This document shows, piece by piece, positions 6,931 through 14,106 of a stretch of DNA of 21,906 bases. The translations under genes were made by a program, and so were the position numbers. Every line of letters starts with the position of its first letter. Within the stretch, counting starts at the first letter, position 1. The stretch lies in NCBI GenBank assembly GCA_964410485.1, contig CAYPHJ010000077.1, positions 1 through 21,906 of the forward strand. Reading direction: 5' to 3'. The notes under the pieces are model-generated. The model ran no database searches. It was not told the origin of the DNA and saw nothing but the letters and a program-made list of their open reading frames with translations. The DNA is from CAYPHJ01 sp964410485 (GTDB lineage Bacteria > Desulfobacterota > Binatia > UBA9968).

Positions 6931-6963
6931 CCTTTTTAACCGATTCTGTGAGATCGGAAAAGG
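6931..6963 (+). promoter_or_regulatory. PyrR-binding RNA loop in the pyr leader
   Basis: The transcript can fold into lower stem CCTTTT (6931-6936) / AAAAGG (6958-6963), a 5'-side internal bulge TAA (6937-6939), upper stem CCGATT (6940-6945) / GATCGG (6952-6957) and a hexaloop CTGTGA (6946-6951). The loop fits the CNGNGA consensus established for Bacillus PyrR-binding loops, and an internal bulge between two stems is the known architecture. PyrR bound to UMP should stabilise it. The lower stem's AAAAGG is also the only plausible ribosome binding site of the leader ORF at 6968, so the fold would block its translation. Confidence 0.8.
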
Positions 6964-6967
6964 CATC

Positions 6968-7018
6968 ATGAAAGCTTTAGCCGTTATCCATTTTGTGTGT
7001 GACAGACCCTGCCGGTAA
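6968..7018 (+). CDS. Putative pyr leader peptide (16 aa)
   Basis: ATG AAA GCT opens a 16-codon frame, MKALAVIHFVCDRPCR, closed by TAA at 7016-7018. That stop codon is exactly the 3-nt loop of the downstream terminator. AAGG (6960-6963) lies four bases before the ATG and is paired when the PyrR loop forms. A ribosome reaching the stop codon would cover the terminator stem and allow read-through into pyrR. This is the arrangement proposed for the Thermus ZO5 pyr cluster, where a translating ribosome replaces an antiterminator. Translation is inferred only from this geometry; the peptide itself has no recognised function. Confidence 0.55.
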   Translation: MKALAVIHFVCDRPCR

Positions 7019-7034
7019 CCGGGAGGGTTTTTTT
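7007..7034 (+). terminator. Attenuator terminator directly before pyrR
   Basis: CCCT (7007-7010) and CCGG (7012-7015) pair with CCGG (7019-7022) and AGGG (7024-7027), with a G/G mismatch (7011/7023) and loop TAA. Seven T residues (7028-7034) follow and the next base is the A of the pyrR ATG. The 3' half contains GGGAGGG, the pyrR ribosome binding site, so the hairpin would both end transcription and hide the site. CCGTTATCC (6981-6989) could pair imperfectly with GGTAACCGG (7014-7022) as a weak alternative fold. Confidence 0.85.
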
Positions 7035-7586
7035 ATGCTGCAAGATCGACGAGTCCTTATTGAGGGCGACGAGTTGGCAAAAACTGTCAGCCGCATGGCC
7101 CATGAGATTGTCGAAAAATCGACCAACACGGAAGATCTCGTGCTTTTGGGCATTCCATCCCGTGGAGTGCATCTGGCTCGCCGCTTAGCGCAAAAAATCC
7201 ATGCCTTGAGAAATGTCACACCTCTGGTGGCGACGCTGGATATTACACCCTATCGGGATGATCGCGCTCGTCAGGAGAACGCAACACCAGGCGGGGTTTT
7301 CGGCCTCCGAGTATCGGTTGACGACAAGCCGGTCGTTTTGGTTGACGACGTCATTTTTACCGGGCGCACGGTTCGCGCGGCTATGGAGGCGGTGGCTCGA
7401 CTGGGTCAGCCGCAGAGAATTTTGGTTGCCGTTCTGGTGGATCGTGGCGCCCGAGAGCTGCCGATTCGAGCGGATATCGTGGGCAAAAATATTCAAGTGG
7501 ACGAGGGCCAAAGAGTCAATGTCATGTTAAGGGAATCCGACGGGACCGATCAAATTGTTGTTTCTCAATGGCAGCGTAGCGTTTAA
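7035..7586 (+). CDS. pyrR: PyrR, pyr operon RNA-binding attenuation regulator / uracil phosphoribosyltransferase
   Basis: A 183-residue PyrR (family ~180). It binds pyr leader RNA when loaded with UMP and often also makes UMP from uracil and PRPP. Seen: the PRPP-binding loop VVLVDDVIFTGRT (100-112), YRDD at 73-76, SRGVHLARRLA, and VDRGARELPIRAD near the end. Positions matching B. subtilis Thr18, Arg19 and His22, in its RNA-binding surface, are S19, R20 and H23, so RNA binding looks retained. ATG 7035 is used because GGGAGGG (7021-7027) lies seven bases upstream; the GTG at 6993 would run through the terminator. The stop codon abuts the start of the pyrB fusion gene. Expression should be autoregulated through the leader described above. 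Confidence 0.95.
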   Translation: MLQDRRVLIEGDELAKTVSRMAHEIVEKSTNTEDLVLLGIPSRGVHLARRLAQKIHALRNVTPLVATLDITPYRDDRARQENATPGGVFGLRVSVDDKPVVLVDDVIFTGRTVRAAMEAVARLGQPQRILVAVLVDRGARELPIRADIVGKNIQVDEGQRVNVMLRESDGTDQIVVSQWQRSV

Positions 7587-9527
7587 ATGATGCAACGCAA
7601 CCTGATATCTATCGCCGATCTCACCAACGATGAGATCGAGCAGATCTTCGATCTTGCCGATGCTTCGGAAACGTTGCGCGGCGAGAGGATCGCCACAGGC
7701 CGCATCATGGCGACCCTTTTTTATGAGCCGAGCACCCGGACCCGCTTTTCGTTCGAGTCTGCAATGCACCGCCTTGGCGGCTCCGTCATTAGCTGCTCGG
7801 ATATGAAATCTTCCTCGACAGCAAAGGGTGAAAGTGTTGCAGATACCGCCAGAGTTGTATCCAGTTACGCCGATGTCCTTGTGGTTCGCCATTGTTGGGA
7901 CGGCGCCGTACAGGCGATGGCGGAACACGCGGACGTGAGCGTCATTAATGCCGGCGACGGAGGTCATGAGCATCCGACGCAGACGCTTTGTGATCTTTAC
8001 ACCTTACGAAAAGAAAAGGGTCGCCTCAGAGGTTTGACGATCGTTATTTGCGGCGATCTGAAGAATGGGCGAACCATTCACTCTTTAGTCTACGCATTGG
8101 CGCGTTTTGGCGCGAACGTCGTGACGCTGGCTGCCCCTGGAATGGAGTTGCCGCAGTACGTGCTGGAGCGCCTCGAGCGTGAACACGGCTACGGCCTCGC
8201 TCCCGTGGCTTGCGGTGATTTGAACACCGTTGTGACCGAGACGGACGCTCTTTATCTCACTCCGAAGCAGCCTCATCAGCTAGCCTTGTTCACTCAGATG
8301 GATTCGGCGATCCAAACCCAACTGAATACGATGGTTTCCGGATTGAGATACGATGCATTTTACATGACGCGCAAACAAAAGGAGCGGATGAAAAACGGTT
8401 CCTCTACGGGAAGATACCCGACTATCGGCGAGAATTTTCTCAAAGAGCAGCGCTTCAAAGACACTCTCGTAATGCACCCGCTACCGCGGGTTGATGAGCT
8501 GGCTCCGGAAGTCGACCGGGACCGGCGGGGAATCTATTTCAAGCAGGCAGCTTACGGCGTTCCCGTACGCATGGCTTTGCTACATTTTGTGTTCCAGAAT
8601 AAAGTGGCGAAGATTGCTGCAGCCAAAAAGATTGTGTTTCCCTACGACAGCCCGGAGCGGCTGGCGCCTCGCTGTCCAAACGCCAATTGCATTACACAGA
8701 CGGAACCAGGCTCGGCGCGCAGGCGCTTTCATCTTCTTTTTGGCGGGCCCGCCGGCGCGTTGATTTTTGGCTGCCTTTACTGTGATCATCGTTTCAAGGT
8801 TCAGCTCGTGGGCAACGTAAAATCGAAACATTACTGTGCCTACGACGGCTCTCTCGAGGAGACGCTGAAAATCTGGTTGAAGAAAAATGAACTGGCCGCT
8901 TTCCAATCGATCAAAGAAGCTGAAGAACTGGGCTACGAACCGTATAAAACCGGGCCGCAACGAAATATCATGAACGAAGCCGAAATCCAGGACGCTCTCA
9001 AAGGGATGAGCCGGCAAATCGTGAAAGATTGCCAGGACCCCGATCGCTTGCTCGTGCTCGGCATTCGAACCAAGGGAGCTTATCTGGCGCGCCGACTCGG
9101 CACCGAGCTACAGAAATTACTCGAACACAGTCCTGAAGTCGGTGAAATTGAGATTTACGCGAGCGGCGATGAGATTCAGAGCATTGTGCCACTTGATGCC
9201 GGACTTGACCCGCTGAATCTCAAGGATCGCGAGATCATTCTGGTAGACGACGTTATCTACACCGGCAGGACGGTAAAAAGCGCTCTCAGCCTGATCTTCA
9301 GAGCCGGCCGGCCACGAGCGGTGCGACTGGCCGTGCTGATCGACCGCGGCCATCGTGAAGTTCCGGTCAAACCCAATTACGTCGGCAAAAATATTCCCAG
9401 CTCTGAGCGTGAGCGAGTGCGCGTCAAGCTCAGAGAGGCCGAACACGATGAGAAAGACAAGGTGGTCATCTATTCCATCATCAGTCCCGCAGAGGCGCAA
9501 TCTGGGGAAGCGCATGACTTCAAGTAG
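7587..9527 (+). CDS. pyrB: Fusion: aspartate carbamoyltransferase + PyrI zinc domain + Ada-like segment + PyrR-like domain
   Basis: One uninterrupted 646-residue ORF. Residues 1-345 are the ATCase catalytic chain (carbamoyl phosphate + aspartate to carbamoyl-aspartate): STRTR at 49-53, HPTQ at 129-132, HPLPR at 297-301. Residues ~348-404 match the zinc domain of the ATCase regulatory chain PyrI: C363-PNAN-C368-IT..EP and C396-LY-C399, but the nucleotide-binding N-terminal domain of PyrI is missing. Residues ~407-456 recall Ada-type zinc domains (VGNxxSK; FxSxxEAExxGYxP) with most Cys lost. Residues ~462-632 are a second PyrR domain with intact PRPP loop (ILVDDVIYTGRT, 551-562), but YRDD has become ASGD, and the RNA-surface positions are K472, G473 and R476. 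ATG 7587 directly follows the pyrR stop; ATG 7590 is equally possible. No good internal start precedes the PyrR part. PyrB-PyrI fusions are known (Thermotoga); the added PyrR module is the oddity. Confidence 0.9.
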   Translation: MMQRNLISIADLTNDEIEQIFDLADASETLRGERIATGRIMATLFYEPSTRTRFSFESAMHRLGGSVISCSDMKSSSTAKGESVADTARVVSSYADVLVVRHCWDGAVQAMAEHADVSVINAGDGGHEHPTQTLCDLYTLRKEKGRLRGLTIVICGDLKNGRTIHSLVYALARFGANVVTLAAPGMELPQYVLERLEREHGYGLAPVACGDLNTVVTETDALYLTPKQPHQLALFTQMDSAIQTQLNTMVSGLRYDAFYMTRKQKERMKNGSSTGRYPTIGENFLKEQRFKDTLVMHPLPRVDELAPEVDRDRRGIYFKQAAYGVPVRMALLHFVFQNKVAKIAAAKKIVFPYDSPERLAPRCPNANCITQTEPGSARRRFHLLFGGPAGALIFGCLYCDHRFKVQLVGNVKSKHYCAYDGSLEETLKIWLKKNELAAFQSIKEAEELGYEPYKTGPQRNIMNEAEIQDALKGMSRQIVKDCQDPDRLLVLGIRTKGAYLARRLGTELQKLLEHSPEVGEIEIYASGDEIQSIVPLDAGLDPLNLKDREIILVDDVIYTGRTVKSALSLIFRAGRPRAVRLAVLIDRGHREVPVKPNYVGKNIPSSERERVRVKLREAEHDEKDKVVIYSIISPAEAQSGEAHDFK

Positions 9528-10686
9528 AGCTATTCTGGCCCTGGCCGACGGCCGTTATTTCGAAGGCTTAGCTTTCGGCGCCGATGGCGAGGCGGCGGGA
9601 GAGGTCGTTTTTAATACGAGCATGACCGGTTATCAGGAAATCTTGACCGATCCGTCCTACGAGGGCCAGCTCGTCGCGATGACTTATCCTCAGATCGGCA
9701 ATGTCGGTGTCAATGCGGAGGATGTCGAATCCAGGCGTCCTTTCGTGCGGGGTTTTATCGTCAAGGAATACACCGCGACGCCAAGCAACTGGCGCGCAAC
9801 ACAGCCGCTTCATGAGTACATGAAACAGCACGGCATTGTCGGCATCGAAGGCATCGATACAAGATCCCTGGTGCGCCATCTGCGCGATCACGGCTCCCAG
9901 GAAGGAGTTATATCAACTACCGAGCTCGAGCCGGCACGGGTCGTGGCGAAGGCAAAAACGGCGCCCGGACTGGTAGGCATAGATCTCGTGCGCAATGTCA
10001 CCTCCGCAGCGCCTTATGACTGGGAAGAAGGAACCTGGCAGCTCGGCAAAGGTTTCAGCCAACAAAACACCAAGAAGTGGGCTGCGCGGGGAAAAAATCA
10101 GAGCGCGCCGCATAGGGTGAGATTTCGCGTCGTGGTTTACGATTACGGGATAAAGTTCAATATCTTGCGCAATCTCGCCGAGGCTGGCTGTGAGATAAGA
10201 GTCGTGCCCGCCACCATGCCTGCCGCGGATGTGTTGGCGCTGGATCCTGACGGCATTTTTCTCTCCAATGGACCCGGGGACCCTGACGCCGTTCCGTACG
10301 CCAGAGACAATGTGCGCAAACTAATCGGACAAAAACCAATCTTCGGCATCTGCCTGGGACACCAGATCATGGGACTGGCATTGGGAGGCAAGACCTACAA
10401 GCTCAAGTTCGGCCATCATGGAGGAAATCAACCGGTCATGGATTTGACCACCCGGAAGGTCGAAATCACGGCGCAAAACCATGGCTTTGCCGTGGACGCG
10501 GATTCGTTGAAAGGGGCGGTGGAGGTAACTCATGTCAATTTGAATGATCACACGGTAGAGGGCCTGGCGCACCGTGAGCTGCCCGTTTTTTCCGTTCAGT
10601 ATCATCCCGAGTCGTCGCCGGGCCCGCACGATGCCAGCTACCTGTTTCGCAGATTCACTGAAATGATGAAAACCCATCGCACCTAA
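9514..10686 (+). CDS. carA: Carbamoyl-phosphate synthase small (glutaminase) subunit
   Basis: A 390-residue CarA (E. coli 382). It hydrolyses glutamine and channels ammonia to CarB for carbamoyl phosphate, the substrate of ATCase. The N-terminal CPSase_sm_chain domain starts at ALADGRYFEG; the C-terminal class I amidotransferase has the triad C280 (GICLGHQ), H364 and E366 (YHPESSPGPHD). ATG 9514 is chosen over the longer frame opening at 9355 because it fits the family N-terminus and GGGGAAG (9503-9509) precedes it. It overlaps the end of the pyrB fusion by 14 bases, which suggests translational coupling. It is followed by carB after five bases. pyrC, often found in such operons, is absent here. 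Confidence 0.95.
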   Translation: MTSSRAILALADGRYFEGLAFGADGEAAGEVVFNTSMTGYQEILTDPSYEGQLVAMTYPQIGNVGVNAEDVESRRPFVRGFIVKEYTATPSNWRATQPLHEYMKQHGIVGIEGIDTRSLVRHLRDHGSQEGVISTTELEPARVVAKAKTAPGLVGIDLVRNVTSAAPYDWEEGTWQLGKGFSQQNTKKWAARGKNQSAPHRVRFRVVVYDYGIKFNILRNLAEAGCEIRVVPATMPAADVLALDPDGIFLSNGPGDPDAVPYARDNVRKLIGQKPIFGICLGHQIMGLALGGKTYKLKFGHHGGNQPVMDLTTRKVEITAQNHGFAVDADSLKGAVEVTHVNLNDHTVEGLAHRELPVFSVQYHPESSPGPHDASYLFRRFTEMMKTHRT

Positions 10687-10691
10687 ACACC

Positions 10692-13600
10692 GTGCCCAAA
10701 CGAACCGATATTCAGGCGATTCTACTCATTGGCTCTGGGCCGATCGTGATTGGCCAAGCGTGCGAATTTGATTATTCCGGCACGCAGGCGCTCAAGGCTC
10801 TGAAGGAAGAAGGCTATCGGGTCATTCTCGTCAACTCGAATCCGGCCACGATCATGACCGATCCTGGCTTTGCTGACCGTACCTATATCGAGCCTATCAC
10901 GGTAGACATCGTCACAAAGATCATTGCCAAGGAAAAGCCGGATGCGCTGCTTCCCACCCTGGGCGGCCAAACCGCTCTCAATCTCTCCATTGAATTGGCC
11001 GAACGTGGAGTGCTGGCGAGCCACGGTGTCGAGATGATCGGCGCAAAACTGGAGGCCATCAAAAAAGCCGAGGACCGTGATTTGTTCAAAGCCGCCATGC
11101 GCCGCGCCGGCTTGGACCTTCCCCGCAGCGGCTACGCGCGCAATTTGAGCGACGCGATGCGGATCCAAAAGAGGCTCAGTTTTCCTGTCATTATTCGCGC
11201 TTCGCGTACCCTAGGCGGAAGCGGCGGTAACTTTGCCTATGGCTTGGAAGACTTTAAGGAAGTCGTTCGGGCGGGCTTGGCCATCTCTCCGGTCCACGAA
11301 GTGCTGATCGAAGAATCTGTCATCGGTTGGAAAGAGTTCGAACTGGAGGTCATGCGCGACCACAAAGACAATGTCGTCATCGTTTGCTCCATCGAGAACT
11401 TTGATCCGATGGGTATCCACACCGGCGACTCTATTACCGTGGCGCCGGCGCAAACATTGACCGACAAGGAATACCAAATCATGCGCGACGGCGCGCTCCG
11501 CGTGATTCGCGAAATAGGCGTTGATACCGGAGGATCAAATATTCAGTTTGCCGTAAACCCTCGAGATGGCCGCATGGTGGTCATAGAAATGAATCCCCGG
11601 GTTTCGCGCAGCTCGGCGCTCGCCAGTAAAGCCACCGGGTTCCCCATTGCAAAGATCGCGGCCAAACTCGCCGTAGGTTACACACTGGATGAAATTCCCA
11701 ACGACATCACGCGCGAAACTCCCGCCTGTTTCGAGCCGACCATCGATTACGTGGTGGTCAAGATGCCGCGGTTTACCTTCGAAAAATTTCCCCAGGCCCG
11801 AGATCTTTTGACACCGCAGATGAAATCAGTGGGCGAAGCGATGGCGATTGGGCGCACGTTCAAAGAAGCGCTGCAGAAGGCCATGCGTTCACTGGAGATC
11901 GGCTCCTTTGGATTCGAGCCGCAGCTCGCCGCTGCGACCCCGCCTTCCCCCTCGGTACAGCAGCCTCACTCTTCCCCATTTTTGATCGGAGACGAGCATT
12001 CTTCCGCATCCTTGATTGGAGAGACTCATCGTTCCCTCTCTCCGTCCACGGGGGCGCCTCCCTCTTCTCCCTCTCCCTTGAAGGGAGAGGGTAGGGGTGA
12101 GGGTGAAGACCACCCACAACCCCAACTCGATATCGTTCGCGAGAAGCTCAGAAATCCCAATGCGCGACGGCTGTGGTATATCGGTGATGCTTACAGACTC
12201 GGCTTGACAACCGACGAAATTTACCAGCTCTCCTTGATTGATCCATGGTTTTTAGAAAAGATCCGCGAGATCATCGCAATTGAGCAAGACATTTCTGCGT
12301 ATCGTGGCAGAGTCGCCGACATCAACTCGGGGCTCCTGCGCGCCTGGAAACAGATGGGTTTTGCGGACGCGCGCATTGCAGCACTGACAGCCGTCACGGA
12401 GGAGCAAATTCGCCGACTGCGTCAAAAACAAGGCGTGGAAGCGGTTTTCTGCTCCGTTGACACCTGTGGTGCCGAGTTCGAAGCCTTCACACCATACCTG
12501 TATTCAACCTATGAAGGCGACGACGAGTCCCGTCCGACGCAGCGAAAAAAAATTGTCATTCTTGGCGGCGGTCCGAATCGTATCGGCCAGGGCATCGAGT
12601 TCGATTATTGTTGCGTGCATGCCGCTTTCGCGCTACGAGAGCACGGCTACGAGACGATCATGGTCAACTGCAACCCCGAGACCGTGAGCACGGATTATGA
12701 TACCTCCGACAAACTCTACTTTGAGCCACTCACAATGGAAGAAGTTCTGAACATCATTGATCGAGAGCAGCCCGATGGAGTGATCGTTCAATTCGGCGGC
12801 CAGACGCCTCTGAAGCTGGCCTTGCCTCTGGAGCGCGCAGGCGTGAAAATCATCGGCACCTCGCCCGACAGTATTGATCTTGCGGAAGACCGTGAGCGCT
12901 TTAAGAATCTTCTAGACCGACTTCACATCAAACAGCCCGATAGCGGGATTGCGCGTTCTTCTGAGGCGGCATTCGAGATCGCGGCGCAACTTGGCTACCC
13001 CGTGTTGGTCCGACCTTCGTACGTACTGGGCGGCCGCGCAATGGAAATCGTGTATGATCCGGAAGCGCTCGGACGCTATATAAGATATGCGGTTGCGGCC
13101 TCGCCCGAGCATCCCGTGCTGATCGACAAGTTCCTTGACGATGCCATTGAAGTGGATGTAGACGCCATCGCCGATGGCGAACAGGTAGTGATCGGCGGCA
13201 TCATGGAACATATTGAAAGGGCCGGCGTCCATTCCGGCGATAGCGCCTGCAGCCTGCCGCCGAAATCCATCGGTCACGACATCCAGGCCGAGATTCGGGA
13301 GCACACCGTTGCCCTGGCGAAGGCTCTCAATGTTCGCGGCCTCATGAATGTTCAATTCGCCGTGCAAGGTGAGAAGGTCTACGTTTTGGAGGTTAATCCG
13401 CGCGCTTCGCGCACCATCCCGTTTGTCAGCAAGGCCATTGGCGTTCCGCTGGCGAAACTGGCGGCGCGCGTTATGACCGGTAGCAGGCTCAAGGATTTTG
13501 GCCTTTCCGCCGAGCTTGCGCCCAGACAGATTTCTGTTAAGGAAGCCGTTTTCCCCTTCAACAAATTTCCCGGCGTCGATACCCTGCTTGGTCCCGAGAT

Positions 13601-14099
13601 GAAATCCACCGGCGAAGTTATGGGCATCGATCGGTCCTTTGGTTTGGCATTCGCCAAAGCTCAGCTGGGCGCGGGCATGTGCCTGCCTCAAGGGGGAAAA
13701 GCCTTCATTAGCGTCAGGGATGCGGACAAGGCAAAAGCAACCGACATTGCCCGTAAACTCCATCAGGCTGGTTTTCAGATCATCGCCACCCGCGGCACCG
13801 CCGCTTATTTTCGCGCCAGAGGAATCGCGACCGATGTCGTAAAAAAAGTTCAAGAAGGAAGTCCTCATATCGCTGATCGCGTCAAACGGGGAGATATTGC
13901 AATGGTCATCAACACCCCGGACGATGCGCACTCCCAGACCGATTCGTATCAAATCCGCCGCTCTGCCCTGGATTATCGCATCCCTTACTTTACGACCATG
14001 GCGGGTGCGGAGGCGGCCGCCGAAGGCATCGAATATCTGAAGCAGCACGGCTTCGAGGTTCGAGCGCTCCAGGATTTCGACTCCGCGCCGGTGCCCTAG
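10692..14099 (+). CDS. carB: Carbamoyl-phosphate synthase large subunit, with an extra Pro/Ser-rich insert
   Basis: A 1135-residue CarB (E. coli 1073) with a GTG start five bases after carA and no clear ribosome binding site, so probably coupled to carA. Order: first ATP-grasp half (about 1-410; GSGPIVIGQACEFDYSG at the start, EMNPRVSRSSALASK), oligomerisation domain (about 480-610; RRLWYIGDAYRLG), second ATP-grasp half (about 618-1000; GGGPNRIGQGIEFDYCC, EVNPRASRTIPFVSK) and the C-terminal MGS allosteric domain (from about 1003; ISVRDADKAKATDIA). Residues 413-477 are an insert without counterpart in normal CarB, between GFEPQL and LDIVREKL; the reading frame is kept. The extra length (62 residues over E. 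coli) is almost exactly this insert. Everything else looks intact, so the enzyme is probably functional. Confidence 0.96.
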   Translation: MPKRTDIQAILLIGSGPIVIGQACEFDYSGTQALKALKEEGYRVILVNSNPATIMTDPGFADRTYIEPITVDIVTKIIAKEKPDALLPTLGGQTALNLSIELAERGVLASHGVEMIGAKLEAIKKAEDRDLFKAAMRRAGLDLPRSGYARNLSDAMRIQKRLSFPVIIRASRTLGGSGGNFAYGLEDFKEVVRAGLAISPVHEVLIEESVIGWKEFELEVMRDHKDNVVIVCSIENFDPMGIHTGDSITVAPAQTLTDKEYQIMRDGALRVIREIGVDTGGSNIQFAVNPRDGRMVVIEMNPRVSRSSALASKATGFPIAKIAAKLAVGYTLDEIPNDITRETPACFEPTIDYVVVKMPRFTFEKFPQARDLLTPQMKSVGEAMAIGRTFKEALQKAMRSLEIGSFGFEPQLAAATPPSPSVQQPHSSPFLIGDEHSSASLIGETHRSLSPSTGAPPSSPSPLKGEGRGEGEDHPQPQLDIVREKLRNPNARRLWYIGDAYRLGLTTDEIYQLSLIDPWFLEKIREIIAIEQDISAYRGRVADINSGLLRAWKQMGFADARIAALTAVTEEQIRRLRQKQGVEAVFCSVDTCGAEFEAFTPYLYSTYEGDDESRPTQRKKIVILGGGPNRIGQGIEFDYCCVHAAFALREHGYETIMVNCNPETVSTDYDTSDKLYFEPLTMEEVLNIIDREQPDGVIVQFGGQTPLKLALPLERAGVKIIGTSPDSIDLAEDRERFKNLLDRLHIKQPDSGIARSSEAAFEIAAQLGYPVLVRPSYVLGGRAMEIVYDPEALGRYIRYAVAASPEHPVLIDKFLDDAIEVDVDAIADGEQVVIGGIMEHIERAGVHSGDSACSLPPKSIGHDIQAEIREHTVALAKALNVRGLMNVQFAVQGEKVYVLEVNPRASRTIPFVSKAIGVPLAKLAARVMTGSRLKDFGLSAELAPRQISVKEAVFPFNKFPGVDTLLGPEMKSTGEVMGIDRSFGLAFAKAQLGAGMCLPQGGKAFISVRDADKAKATDIARKLHQAGFQIIATRGTAAYFRARGIATDVVKKVQEGSPHIADRVKRGDIAMVINTPDDAHSQTDSYQIRRSALDYRIPYFTTMAGAEAAAEGIEYLKQHGFEVRALQDFDSAPVP
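11967..12026 (+). repeat. 30-bp tandem repeat inside carB (2 copies)
   Basis: The 30-bp units 11967-11996 and 11997-12026 agree at about 21 of 30 positions and encode the decapeptides HSSPFLIGDE and HSSASLIGET (CarB 426-445). A third unit starts with HRS at 12027 and then diverges. The unit is a multiple of three, so copy number could change without breaking carB. Confidence 0.8.
12069..12105. repeat. REP-like palindrome inside carB
   Basis: CCCTCTCCC (12069-12077) and GGGAGAGGG (12083-12091) form a perfect 9-bp stem with loop TTGAA, followed by TAGGGGTGAGGGTG. The + strand codes for SPLKGEGRGEGE. The same core and tail occur at 3227-3265 between genes. Stem-loops of this C/T-rich stem plus GGGTGAGGG type recur between genes in many bacterial genomes. 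Confidence 0.8.
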
Positions 14100-14106
14100 C
14101 GCCTTC

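Larger units (their letters stand above)
11928..12122 (+). other. In-frame repeat/palindrome insert within carB
   Basis: A 195-bp stretch coding for CarB residues 413-477, rich in Pro, Ser and Gly. It consists of a 30-bp tandem repeat (11967-12026, with a decayed third start) and a REP-like palindrome with a purine-rich tail (12069-12105). In normal CarB the flanking residues are nearly adjacent, at the junction of the first synthetase half and the oligomerisation domain, which is likely a surface loop. Composition is quite unlike the flanking gene. The length is a multiple of three and no stop arises. Confidence 0.85.

Noticed and set aside
6981..7022. Classical antiterminator in the pyr leader
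   Set aside because: The best alternative pairing (CCGTTATCC with GGTAACCGG) is short with two bulges and does not overlap the PyrR loop, so it cannot be switched by PyrR in the Bacillus manner. The leader ORF explains the layout better.
8970..9527. A separate second pyrR gene starting at the ATG at 8970
   Set aside because: No ribosome binding site precedes this ATG and the frame is open without a stop from the ATCase start, so a fusion is more likely.
11928..12122. Intein or sequencing error in carB
   Set aside because: Inteins are longer with splice motifs that are absent here; an error would break the frame, while the insert keeps it and has internal repeat structure.
12457..12687. Short + strand frame inside carB
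   Set aside because: It is an out-of-frame shadow over the start of the second, conserved synthetase half of CarB.
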